Source: an uncultured Prevotellaceae bacterium
Lineage (GTDB): Bacteria; Bacteroidota; Bacteroidia; Bacteroidales; Bacteroidaceae
NCBI GenBank assembly: GCA_900316975.1
Contig: ONFA01000014.1
Span: 47,163-111,162, forward strand
Length of the DNA: 64,000 bases
Reading direction: 5' to 3'
The notes under the pieces are model-generated. The model saw nothing but the letters and a program-made list of their open reading frames with translations. It was not told the origin of the DNA and did no database searches. The translations under genes and the position numbers were made by a program. Positions 16,753 to 24,963 of this stretch are shown here, piece after piece; position 1 is the stretch's first letter, and each line of letters begins with the position of its first letter.

Positions 16753-18644
16753 GAAAATGGCGCATTGAAGACTCCAACGAGTTGTACGGCATCAATGGTT
16801 GGGGTGTGAACTATTTCCGTATCAATGATAAGGGAAATGTGGCTGTGACACCACGGAAGGATGGTGTGGAAGTGGATTTGAAGGAGGTGATGGACGACCT
16901 CGCCCTGCGCGATGTGTCGGCTCCTGTGCTGGTGCGTTTCCCCGACATCATCGACAACCGCATCGAGAAGACTTCCACCTGCTTTGGAAAGGCTGCCAAG
17001 GAATATGGTTACAATGCCGAGAACTTCATCATCTATCCTATCAAGGTGAACCAGATCAGTCCTGTGGTGGAGGAAGTCATCAAGCATGGCAAGAAGTTCA
17101 ACCTCGGTCTGGAGGCAGGGTCCAAGCCCGAACTCCATGCGGTGTTGGCGGTCAATATGAACAGCGACTCGCTCATCATCTGCAACGGCTACAAGGACCA
17201 AGACTACATCGAATTGGCACTGCTTGCCCAGAAGATGGGTAAGCGCATTTTCATTGTGGTGGAGAAGTTCAACGAACTGGAAATCATCACCCGAACCGCC
17301 AAGAAACTCGGTGTGCGCCCCAACATGGGCATCCGCATCAAGTTGGCTGCATCAGGCTCAGGCAAGTGGGAAGAGAGTGGGGGCGATGCCAGCAAGTTCG
17401 GTTTGACCTCGGGCGAACTGCTGACGGCTCTTCAGTACATTGAGGAGAACGGCATGAAGGACTGCCTCAAGTTGATTCATTTCCACATCGGCAGTCAAAT
17501 CACCAAGATACGCCGCATCCAGAACGCCCTCCGCGAAGCCAGCATGTTCTACGTGCAGTTGCACAAGATGGGCTACGGCGTGGAGTTCGTCGATTGTGGC
17601 GGTGGACTGGGTGTGGACTACGATGGCAGCCGTTCGAGCAACAGCGAGAGTTCGGTCAACTATTCCATTCAGGAGTATGTGAACAACTGCGTCTATACTT
17701 TTGTGGAGGCAGCCAATGCCAACGAAATTCCTCACCCCAACATCATCACTGAGGGTGGACGCTCGTTGGCGGCACACCATTCGGTGCTCATCATGGAGGT
17801 GCTCGAGACGACGGAGGTGCCTGCCATGCCCGACGAGTTTGAGGTGGGAGAAGAAGACCACTCGCTGGCAAAGGAACTCTACGACATCTGGTGTAACATC
17901 AATGTGCGCAACATGCTGGAGAACTGGCACGATGCCCAGCAAATCCGTGAGGAGGCACTCGACCTCTTCTCTCACGGCATGCTTGACCTCCGCACCCGTG
18001 CTGAAATAGAACGGATGTATTGGGCTGTAGCGCGTGAAATCAACACGCTCGTCCACACCATGAAGCATGTGCCAGAGGAGTTCCATTCGCTCGACAAACT
18101 CTTGGCAGACAAGTATTTCTGCAACTTCTCGCTCTTCCACTCGCTGCCTGACGCTTGGGCGATTGACCAAATCTTCCCCATCATGCCCATCCAGCGGTTG
18201 AACGAGCGACCTGACCGTAACGCCACCTTGCAGGACATCACTTGCGACTCCGACGGCAAGATTGCGCAGTTTGCCACCGAAACGGGTGTGAGCCACTTCA
18301 TTCCCGTCCATTCGCTCGACAAGAAGAAGGGCTCTTACTATATCGGTGTGTTCCTTGTGGGTGCCTATCAGGAGATTTTGGGCGACATGCACAACCTTTT
18401 TGGTGACACGAATGCAGTCCACGTTACCACAGACAAGGATGGCTATCACATCAAGAACATCATCGATGGCGAGACCGTGGCTGACGTGCTCAGTTATGTG
18501 CAGTATGAGCCCAAAAAACTTGTGCGAAGCCTTGAAATCTGGGCAAAGCAAGCCATCAAGGAGGGAAAGATTACGCTCGAAGAAGGCAAAGAGTTCTTGG
18601 ACACCTATCGTTCAGGATTGTATGGATATACGTACCTTGAATGA
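16749..18644 (+). CDS. speA: Biosynthetic arginine decarboxylase
   Basis: PLP enzyme that converts arginine to agmatine for polyamine synthesis in the cytoplasm. At 631 residues it is the usual length for the fold-III SpeA family. The PLP lysine is K99 in YPIKVNQ. NLGLEAGSKPEL, RIKLAASGSGKW, IHFHIGSQ and VDCGGGLGVDYDGS are present in order, as is the C-terminal region LPDAWAIDQIFPIMPIQRL. The start is ATG 16749, overlapping aroK. An inverted-repeat hairpin begins right at its stop codon and fills the gap to the flippase gene. Confidence 0.96.
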   Translation: MRKWRIEDSNELYGINGWGVNYFRINDKGNVAVTPRKDGVEVDLKEVMDDLALRDVSAPVLVRFPDIIDNRIEKTSTCFGKAAKEYGYNAENFIIYPIKVNQISPVVEEVIKHGKKFNLGLEAGSKPELHAVLAVNMNSDSLIICNGYKDQDYIELALLAQKMGKRIFIVVEKFNELEIITRTAKKLGVRPNMGIRIKLAASGSGKWEESGGDASKFGLTSGELLTALQYIEENGMKDCLKLIHFHIGSQITKIRRIQNALREASMFYVQLHKMGYGVEFVDCGGGLGVDYDGSRSSNSESSVNYSIQEYVNNCVYTFVEAANANEIPHPNIITEGGRSLAAHHSVLIMEVLETTEVPAMPDEFEVGEEDHSLAKELYDIWCNINVRNMLENWHDAQQIREEALDLFSHGMLDLRTRAEIERMYWAVAREINTLVHTMKHVPEEFHSLDKLLADKYFCNFSLFHSLPDAWAIDQIFPIMPIQRLNERPDRNATLQDITCDSDGKIAQFATETGVSHFIPVHSLDKKKGSYYIGVFLVGAYQEILGDMHNLFGDTNAVHVTTDKDGYHIKNIIDGETVADVLSYVQYEPKKLVRSLEIWAKQAIKEGKITLEEGKEFLDTYRSGLYGYTYLE

Positions 18645-18747
18645 AAAGTTAAAAGTGAAAAATCTAAGTTACTTCTGCTAATGAATTGAGTTGCCAACAT
18701 CCCGTATGGCAGGTAATTTAGATTTCTCACTCTTCACTCTTCATTTC
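18643..18747. repeat. Intergenic hairpin repeat, family A copy 1
   Basis: The left arm (18643-18672, ending AAAATCTAAGTTAC) and the right arm (18713-18747, starting GTAATTTAGATTTCTCAC) are imperfect inverted copies separated by about 40 bp. The same arm sequence makes a near-perfect hairpin at 62196-62293 and half a copy at 53750-53790. It could also terminate the speA transcript. Confidence 0.7.
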
Positions 18748-18763
18748 AAATATAATTGATAAA

Positions 18764-20218
18764 ATGGCCAATCTCAAAAGCCTTGCAAAAGACACAGCCA
18801 TCTATGGCTTGAGCAGCATTGTGGGCAGGTTTCTCAATTACTTGCTTGTGCCGCTCTACACCAACTACATGCCCAAGGAGTCGGGCGATTATGGTGTGAG
18901 CGTGAACATCTATGCCTACACGGCACTGGTGCTGGTCCTCCTGACGTTTGGTATGGAAACCACGCTGTTCCGTTTTGCCAACAAGGAGGATGAGAAGCCC
19001 GATACGGTGTTCTCCACGGCAACAGGAGTGGTGTGTACGTTGTCGGTAGTCTTTCTGGCTTTCATGTTCAGTTTCATCACCCCCATCAGCGAAAGCCTGG
19101 GCTATGCCGACCACCCCGACTATCTGCTCATGATGGCAACGGTTGTGGTGCTCGACTCCATTCAGGCGATGCCATTCAGTTACTTGCGATTCCAGAAGCG
19201 ACCCCTCAAGTTTGCCTCGCTGAAATTGTTGTTTATCTTCTTCAACATTGCCTTGAACGTCCTCTATTTTGTGGTGTTGGGCAAGACTGAGGTCTATTAT
19301 GTCTTCTGCATCAACCTTTGGTGTACGGGGCTCATCACCTTCTTCTTCATCCCCGATTTCTTCAAAGTGAAGTGGCACTTTGACTTTGCTCTGCTGAAGC
19401 GTATGCTCAGTTACTCTTGGCCCATCCTGGTGTTGGGTGTGGCAGGAGTCCTCAATCAGACAGCCGACAAAATCATCTTCCCTCTGGTCTTGCGTGATGA
19501 GGCAGATGCCAAGGCACAACTGGGCGTGTACGGTGCATGCGTGAAAGTGGCGATGATTATGGCAATGATCACCCAAGCCTTCCGTTATGCCTACGAGCCC
19601 ATTGTCTTCTCCAAGGCGAAAGATAAGGACAGCAAGGAGTACTATGCTGTGGCAATGAAATACTTCATCATCTTCACGCTCTTTGCCTTCCTTGTTGTGA
19701 TGGGCTATATGGACATCCTCAAGTGCATCATTGGCAAGGAATACCGCGAGGGACTCGTCGTCGTCCCGATTGTGATGGCAGCCGAAATCATGATGGGCAT
19801 CTACTTCAACCTCTCTTTCTGGTACAAACTGATTGACAAGACCATTTGGGGGGCATGGTTCTCTTTGGCTGGCTGTGCCGTGCTCATCGCCATCAACGTC
19901 ATCTTCATTCCGAAATACGGCTACATGGCTTGCGCATGGGGAGGTTTTGTAGGTTATGCCACCTCCATGATACTCAGTTACTTTGTGGGACAGCGGCTTA
20001 ATCCTATTCAGTATGACTTGAAGGGTATTTTCGTTTACATTCTTTTGGCAGGTGTCCTTTTCGTTGCCATGCAATGTGAACCTGACACATGGCCCGCATG
20101 GCTGCGTATCATTTTTAATACTGGACTCATCATCCTCTTCCTCCTCGAAATCATCCATAAGGATATGCCCCTGCACAGTCTGCCTGTTATCGGGAAACGA
20201 TTCAAGAAGAAAGCATGA
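18764..20218 (+). CDS. Polysaccharide/lipid-linked oligosaccharide flippase (MATE/Wzx superfamily)
   Basis: A 484-residue polytopic inner-membrane protein with about 12-14 hydrophobic segments spread along its length. The N-terminus MANLKSLAKDTAIYGLSSIVGRFLNYLLVPLYTNYM is typical of Wzx/RfbX-type lipopolysaccharide biosynthesis flippases, which move lipid-linked sugar units across the membrane. A short basic tail (KRFKKKA) closes it. No glycosyltransferases lie next to it, so its substrate cannot be told from context. The speA gene precedes it after a repeat hairpin, and the S46 peptidase follows 60 bp later. Confidence 0.85.
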   Translation: MANLKSLAKDTAIYGLSSIVGRFLNYLLVPLYTNYMPKESGDYGVSVNIYAYTALVLVLLTFGMETTLFRFANKEDEKPDTVFSTATGVVCTLSVVFLAFMFSFITPISESLGYADHPDYLLMMATVVVLDSIQAMPFSYLRFQKRPLKFASLKLLFIFFNIALNVLYFVVLGKTEVYYVFCINLWCTGLITFFFIPDFFKVKWHFDFALLKRMLSYSWPILVLGVAGVLNQTADKIIFPLVLRDEADAKAQLGVYGACVKVAMIMAMITQAFRYAYEPIVFSKAKDKDSKEYYAVAMKYFIIFTLFAFLVVMGYMDILKCIIGKEYREGLVVVPIVMAAEIMMGIYFNLSFWYKLIDKTIWGAWFSLAGCAVLIAINVIFIPKYGYMACAWGGFVGYATSMILSYFVGQRLNPIQYDLKGIFVYILLAGVLFVAMQCEPDTWPAWLRIIFNTGLIILFLLEIIHKDMPLHSLPVIGKRFKKKA

Positions 20219-20277
20219 CAACGAGAAAGCGTGATGACGTAATAACGAGATAACGATAAAAACTAATACTCAGAGAA

Positions 20278-22395
20278 ATGAAAAAAATAGTGTTATTATT
20301 GTTTGCCCTCCTCAGCCTCACAGTTCGTGCCGACGAAGGCATGTGGGTGATGGGCAATCTTTCAGCAAAGACGGACTCAATTCTTCGCAGTTTAGGTTTT
20401 GAAATGACGCCTGAAGAACTCTACAGTACAGAGCATCCATCACTCAACGATGCCATTGTGCAGTTGGGTGGATTTTGCTCGGGTGTGGTGGTCAGTCCCG
20501 ATGGTTTGATGTTCACCAATCACCATTGCGGTTTTGATGCCATCCAAGACCATTCCACACCCAAGAGCGACTACTTGAAAAATGGTTTCTTTGCCAAGAC
20601 CTTTGCTGAAGAATTGCCTAACGAAGACCTTTATGTGCTCTTCCACATCAAGACCATTGACGTGACCGATGTCCTCTTTGGTGCCGTTCCCGCCGATGCT
20701 ACGGCTGGGCAAGCCGATTCCATCATAGATGTTACAGCCATGAAACTCATACAGATGGTAGATTATAGCGCCAAGGGCATTCAAAGCGAAATCACCCCCT
20801 TCTACAAGGGTAGCCGCTTCATGCTCTCCGTCTATCAGCGCTACGACGACGTGCGCCTTGTCTATGCCCCACCACAGTGTTTGGGCAAGTATGGCGGTGA
20901 CACCGACAACTGGATGTGGCCTCGCCAGACCTGTGACTTCAGTGTCTTCCGCATCTATGCCGACAAGGACAATAACCCTGCCGAATACAGTAAGGACAAT
21001 GTGCCTTATCATCCTCGCAAATATGCCCATGTCAGCACACAAGGCTATAGCGAGGGTTCCTTCGCCATGACCATAGGCTATCCCGGCAGCACAGACCGTT
21101 ACCTTTCCTCCTATGGCATTGAGAGCACCATGCGCACCGTGAACGACGTGCGCTATCAAGTGCGCGGAGTCAAACTTGCCATCCTTGGCGAAGCCATGAA
21201 GCAGAGCGATGCGCTCCGCATCATGTATGCCTCCAAGTATGCCAGCAGTTCCAACTACTGGAAATTCTCTCTTGGACAAAACACCGCCCTCGACAACCTG
21301 AAAGTCATCGACGAAAAACAGCAGTTGGAAAAGGAACTGATGCAATGGGTGGCGGAAGACACGCTTGCACGTGGACGTTATCTCGGCGTGCTTGACTCCT
21401 TGCAGCATTTCTACACCGACAACTACGAAACCCTCTATGGTCGCAACCTTTGGATAGAATCCTTCTATAATGGCAGTGACATCTTCAGTTTCGTCGTGAA
21501 AAATCTGATGCGCTCCCGTGACGATGATTTCCAGGAGCGGGTGGCAAAGCAGTATCGCGACATTGATGTAGCCACCGACAAGAAAGTCTTTCTTGCCCTG
21601 CTCCAGAACTACCTCCAGCACATTCCCAGCGAGCGGTTCCGCCTCAAGGAAATCACGCAAACCGTTGATTCCCTCTACCAAGGCAACTACGCACGTTATG
21701 CCGACGACCTCTATGCCCGTTCCATCTTTGCCCGACCCGACGACATGAAGCAGGTGCATACTTTCGACGAATTGAGAGACGACCCTATGTACGATGCCGC
21801 TGTTGATGTGTTAGCAGCCTTCTTCTCCGTATGGGGATGGCGGGGCAACGGTGAAACGTACGAACAATTGCTTGGCGATGGCATCCGTGAGATGAACCGT
21901 GACCATGAATACTATCCCGATGCCAACTTCACCATGCGTCTCAGTTACGGACTCTGCAAACCCATTGACTTTATTCCTGGTACCACGGGTTTGAAGGAAG
22001 AGGCAACCAGCATGATCACCTCGCCACGTTCTTTCCTCAACAAGCACGAGCAGAACCCTGAAAACTATGACTACCAATTGATAGACCCTGTCTATAAGTG
22101 GATGAAGAAAGGAAAATTCTCTCCACAGTACATCGACCGTCAGACAGGTCAATTGCCGCTCTGTTTCCTCACCACCAACGACATCACGGGTGGAAACTCA
22201 GGCTCAGGTATGTTTGACGGAAAAGGGCGTCTCATCGGGCTTGCCTTTGACGGCAACTGGGAAGCCATGTCGGGCGACCTCAAGTTCGACAATGCGCTGC
22301 AGCGCTGCATCGGAGTCGATATCCGTTGGGTGCTCTCCGTCATGGATGATTACAGCCATGCGAAACGTCTGCTCAAAGAGCTCACTTTAGAGTAA
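20278..22395 (+). CDS. S46 family dipeptidyl-peptidase, DPP7-type
   Basis: A 705-residue exported serine peptidase that removes dipeptides from peptide N-termini in the periplasm. The signal peptide is MKKIVLLLFALLSLTVRA. The catalytic His lies in TNHHCGFDAI (H82/H83). An Asp-containing block KYGGDTDNWMWPRQTCDF follows, and the nucleophile is S641 in GGNSGSG. The S1 pocket position reads FDGNWEAMSGD with G659. A glycine here is characteristic of DPP7 (hydrophobic or broad P1), whereas DPP11 has an arginine and prefers Asp/Glu. Such enzymes feed di-peptides to asaccharolytic Bacteroidales. The start ATG at 20278 is preceded by an A-rich stretch (CTCAGAGAA). Confidence 0.93.
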   Translation: MKKIVLLLFALLSLTVRADEGMWVMGNLSAKTDSILRSLGFEMTPEELYSTEHPSLNDAIVQLGGFCSGVVVSPDGLMFTNHHCGFDAIQDHSTPKSDYLKNGFFAKTFAEELPNEDLYVLFHIKTIDVTDVLFGAVPADATAGQADSIIDVTAMKLIQMVDYSAKGIQSEITPFYKGSRFMLSVYQRYDDVRLVYAPPQCLGKYGGDTDNWMWPRQTCDFSVFRIYADKDNNPAEYSKDNVPYHPRKYAHVSTQGYSEGSFAMTIGYPGSTDRYLSSYGIESTMRTVNDVRYQVRGVKLAILGEAMKQSDALRIMYASKYASSSNYWKFSLGQNTALDNLKVIDEKQQLEKELMQWVAEDTLARGRYLGVLDSLQHFYTDNYETLYGRNLWIESFYNGSDIFSFVVKNLMRSRDDDFQERVAKQYRDIDVATDKKVFLALLQNYLQHIPSERFRLKEITQTVDSLYQGNYARYADDLYARSIFARPDDMKQVHTFDELRDDPMYDAAVDVLAAFFSVWGWRGNGETYEQLLGDGIREMNRDHEYYPDANFTMRLSYGLCKPIDFIPGTTGLKEEATSMITSPRSFLNKHEQNPENYDYQLIDPVYKWMKKGKFSPQYIDRQTGQLPLCFLTTNDITGGNSGSGMFDGKGRLIGLAFDGNWEAMSGDLKFDNALQRCIGVDIRWVLSVMDDYSHAKRLLKELTLE

Positions 22396-22407
22396 AAAAG
22401 AGATGAG

Positions 22408-22464
22408 AGTCTCACCTATGACACAGGTGTGACTCTCACCTCTATCACAGGTGAGACTCTCACC
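22408..22464. repeat. 24-bp tandem repeat, 2.4 copies
   Basis: Units 22408-22431 and 22432-22455 plus the partial 22456-22464. Each reads like ACTCTCACCTCTATCACAGG with a TGAG end, and each contains the inverted pair CTCACCT/AGGTGAG. The array therefore can fold in several ways. It starts 12 bp after the dipeptidyl-peptidase stop. Confidence 0.7.
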
Positions 22465-22532
22465 CCTTTTGAGGTACACGAAGCACCTAACGAGAGGCAT
22501 ATAGAGTGTCCTCATCACAGCACAACAAGAAG

Positions 22533-22564
22533 GGAGGCTGCATCAACGCTATGATGCAGCCTCC
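22533..22564. terminator. Bidirectional hairpin between peptidase and small lipoprotein
   Basis: GGAGGCTGCATCA (22533-22545) and TGATGCAGCCTCC (22552-22564) form a perfect 13-bp stem with a 6-nt loop. It lies between two convergent genes and could serve both. The rest of 22396-22724 shows only this and the 24-bp tandem repeat. Confidence 0.65.
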
Positions 22565-22724
22565 TTCCATTTAAAAACTAACCAATATTATGTTGAAAGA
22601 AAAAACTATCTAATGATTTGTTATGAGAAAACTAATGATTTGTTATAAATAACTACTGTTTTGTTGTTGGGAAATCCTTCGAGTGTACGATTTAGTGTGC
22701 GATAGAATCGCGTAAGTCCTTGAA

Positions 22725-22874
22725 CTACCAGATAATGACGCGTCCTCTGTGAGGTGGAGGTGGTGGTGGAGGAGCATACCCATAGTCGGGTTCGTAAAGC
22801 CAGCAGTCGCAGAAGCAAGACTGCATTAAGAGTGAACCAAGAATCACTGCTAAGATAAGAATCAACTTTTTCAT
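22725..22874 (-). CDS. Small proline-rich lipoprotein (49 aa)
   Basis: A short frame on the minus strand. It starts MKKLILILAVILGSLLMQSC: a basic start, a hydrophobic core and a lipobox LMQSC with Cys20. The mature part is FCDCWLYEPDYGYA, seven prolines, then HRGRVIIW. The start ATG at 22874 lies 51 bp after a textbook promoter (22926-22957), which supports it being real. I do not recognise a family; tiny lipoproteins with YGYAPPPPPP tails occur in Bacteroidales. It faces the dipeptidyl-peptidase gene, with a hairpin between them. Two further cysteines follow the lipidated one. Confidence 0.75.
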   Translation of the reverse strand: MKKLILILAVILGSLLMQSCFCDCWLYEPDYGYAPPPPPPPHRGRVIIW

Positions 22875-22925
22875 AAGGCTTCATTTTTTTAGAGTGAAAC
22901 AATCAGTTGTTTTTTGTTGTCGATG

Positions 22926-22957
22926 CAAAGTTACGTGCTTTTGATGCCCTCGTCAAA
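22926..22957 (-). promoter_or_regulatory. Promoter of the small lipoprotein gene
   Basis: Minus-strand -33 TTTG (complement of 22954-22957), 20-bp spacer, -7 TAACTTTG (complement of 22926-22933). Confidence 0.75.
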
Positions 22958-23412
22958 GGCTTTTCTCCTAAAAGGAAATGTGAAATCCCTAAACGATGGG
23001 GACGTTTCCCTTTCGGATCATAGGAGAACGCGAACAATGCTTTCCAAAATATAAGAACTATCATCCCGTGAAAATGAGAATTTATTTGTAAAAATGATAA
23101 ACCCGAATCAGTCATTAGGCCACTTCGTGGCTCTGTCGTAAAACAAATTTGAATAATTATCATAATTTCACCCACTAATTTCTATAATTATGATAATTTG
23201 TGGATAAAAATAAAATTATTTTAATTATGGTAATTTGTTTCTTAATGACCCATTTGGGATAAATCACCTCCTTCAAATAGATACTTTTTGTAATTTTTAT
23301 GTTAAATAGTGTTAATGGGGGGGGTGAAAAATAGGCTTCTCTTCTTTTATATAAAGAAAATTCCTTATTTTTGCGTAAAATAGGAATTTAATATAAAGAT
23401 AAAAGGTGTATT
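22958..23412. other. AT-rich intergenic region before the fimbrial block
   Basis: No gene is seen. TTCTCCTA (22963-22970) pairs with TAGGAGAA (23021-23028) around a further inner stem, AAGGAAA/TTTCCCTT. The stretch of about 23145-23265 shares GGATAAAA, ACTAAT and AATTTGTTTCTTAA with the interior of the MITE at 62320-62493 and may be a decayed relative. A possible -7 box TATTTTTG lies at 23366-23373, inside a near-palindrome (ATTCCTTATTTT / TAAAATAGGAAT). It has no clear -33 partner. It could drive the fimbrial operon. Confidence 0.45.
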
Positions 23413-24945
23413 TTGTATAGAGAAAAGACGATATTTCAACGTGCCATTCTTCTGGCAATATGGGTGTTTCTGTTGGAAGGAAAGGTTTGTGCACAAGACA
23501 ATTTTGCTGTGCGTAATAACTTTATTTATGACATTTCTGGTACACCGAACTTAGGTGCGGATGTGCGTGTTTCGCCGCATTGGACACTTGGACTCAATGC
23601 GGGCTATCGCCCTTGGCCTCTTGATGACAAGACTATGCGCAAGTGGCGCCACTTGCTGATTGCACCAGAGCTGCGCTATTGGAAAGACAGCACTTTCCAC
23701 CGTTCTTATTTGGGCGCAAACCTCGTTTACAGCCACTACAATGTAGGGCATGTGACCTTCCCCTTCAGCCTTTATCCGACGGTGCGCGACTATCGTCTGC
23801 AGGGCGACCTTGCAGCCATCGGTGCCTTCTATGGCAGGTCGTGGCGACTCAACCGTTTCTTCCGTCTGGAAGCAGAACTGGGATTGGGCATCGGTTACAC
23901 ATGGGCAAAGAAATACGAATGTATCCACTGCGGTGACTATTTGGGGCGCCATGACAAAGTCTTTCTCATTCCTAAACTGACCCTCAACGTGGTGTATCAG
24001 AAAATCAAGAAGAAACCACAGGAACCCACCATCATCGACATTCCTATCAAGCCAGAGGCAGAGCCAGTGCTGGTGTTCCATCCAGTGGAAGACAATACAG
24101 GCAAGGCGGGCGTGTTGCAGCAGGAGAACCCCCTGTTGGAACATATTTCCAATTATCGTCCGTATGACCGTACACGCGTTTTGCGCAAAGAGAAAGGTGC
24201 CCTCTTCGTGCATTTCCCCGTCAACAAGAGTGTGCTGAACTACGGTTTCCGCGACAACGCTGCAGTGCTTGACCGCATCGTCAGCATCACCCGTCAGGTG
24301 ATGGCAGACTCGACCAGCAGCGTGAAGCGCATCCAGATTGTCGGAATGGCATCAGTCGAAGGTGCGGTGGCACGCAACGAGAAACTTGCCGATGCACGTG
24401 CCCAGGCACTCAAGCAATACATCCAGCAGCAGGTGGCAGTCCCCGACTCGCTCTTCGATGTGGCAAATGGTGGTGAGGCATGGGCTGACTTCCGCGAGCA
24501 GATTAGCGATCTCATCGCACAAACCACCAATGCCAATACGATTGCATCCTTGCGCAATGCCCTCAAAGTCATCGACACCGAGAAAGATTTGAACTATCGT
24601 GAGGTGTGCTTGCGTAAATTGGCAGGTGGCAGCACCTATGCATACATCAAGCAGCATATGTTGCCCGACCAGCGTAACTCGGGCTATCTGCACATCTACT
24701 ACGACTACGTGCCAGACACGAATGCCGCCACCATCAACCGCGCCACCCAACTCCTTCAGCAGGAACATTATGACGAGGCACTGACCATTCTCCGCAGTGT
24801 GCAGAGTGACCCACGTTCGTGGAATGCGCTTGGTGTGGCACTTTGGCAGACAGGCGACCATGCGGCAGCCCTCAACTATTTCAAGATTGCTGCCCAGCAA
24901 GGCAATGCCGATGCACAACGAAATTTGAAAGAGTTAAATAAATAG
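23413..24945 (+). CDS. DUF3575 outer-membrane protein with OmpA-like and tetratricopeptide-like parts
   Basis: A 510-residue exported protein that opens the fimbrial block. The signal peptide (RAILLAIWVFLLEGKVCAQ) is followed by a DUF3575 beta-barrel-like domain (about residues 28-195: NNFIYDISGTPNLGADVRVSPHW, LLIAPELRYW, DLAAIGAFYGRSW). A proline-rich linker leads to an OmpA-like segment (LFVHFPVNKSVLN, RIQIVGMASVEG, NEKLADARAQALKQYI). The C-terminus has a TPR-like repeat pair (EEHYDEALTIL, WNALGVALWQTGDHAAALNYFKIAAQQGNADAQRNL). The start codon appears to be TTG at 23413, because no ATG in frame keeps the signal peptide. DUF3575 genes commonly head Mfa/Fim fimbrial loci in Bacteroidales. The next gene starts 18 bp after its stop. 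Confidence 0.8.
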   Translation: MYREKTIFQRAILLAIWVFLLEGKVCAQDNFAVRNNFIYDISGTPNLGADVRVSPHWTLGLNAGYRPWPLDDKTMRKWRHLLIAPELRYWKDSTFHRSYLGANLVYSHYNVGHVTFPFSLYPTVRDYRLQGDLAAIGAFYGRSWRLNRFFRLEAELGLGIGYTWAKKYECIHCGDYLGRHDKVFLIPKLTLNVVYQKIKKKPQEPTIIDIPIKPEAEPVLVFHPVEDNTGKAGVLQQENPLLEHISNYRPYDRTRVLRKEKGALFVHFPVNKSVLNYGFRDNAAVLDRIVSITRQVMADSTSSVKRIQIVGMASVEGAVARNEKLADARAQALKQYIQQQVAVPDSLFDVANGGEAWADFREQISDLIAQTTNANTIASLRNALKVIDTEKDLNYREVCLRKLAGGSTYAYIKQHMLPDQRNSGYLHIYYDYVPDTNAATINRATQLLQQEHYDEALTILRSVQSDPRSWNALGVALWQTGDHAAALNYFKIAAQQGNADAQRNLKELNK

Positions 24946-24963
24946 CATAAAATCCATACGACT

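Noticed and set aside
17358..18551. Long minus-strand frames opposite speA, the flippase gene (18746-20221) and dpp7 (20440-21759)
   Set aside because: Opposite strands of well-recognised genes; no RBS, promoter or recognisable protein features.
22621..22902. 93-codon minus-strand frame overlapping the small lipoprotein
   Set aside because: The overlapping 49-codon frame has a signal peptide, lipobox and promoter; the longer frame has none of these.
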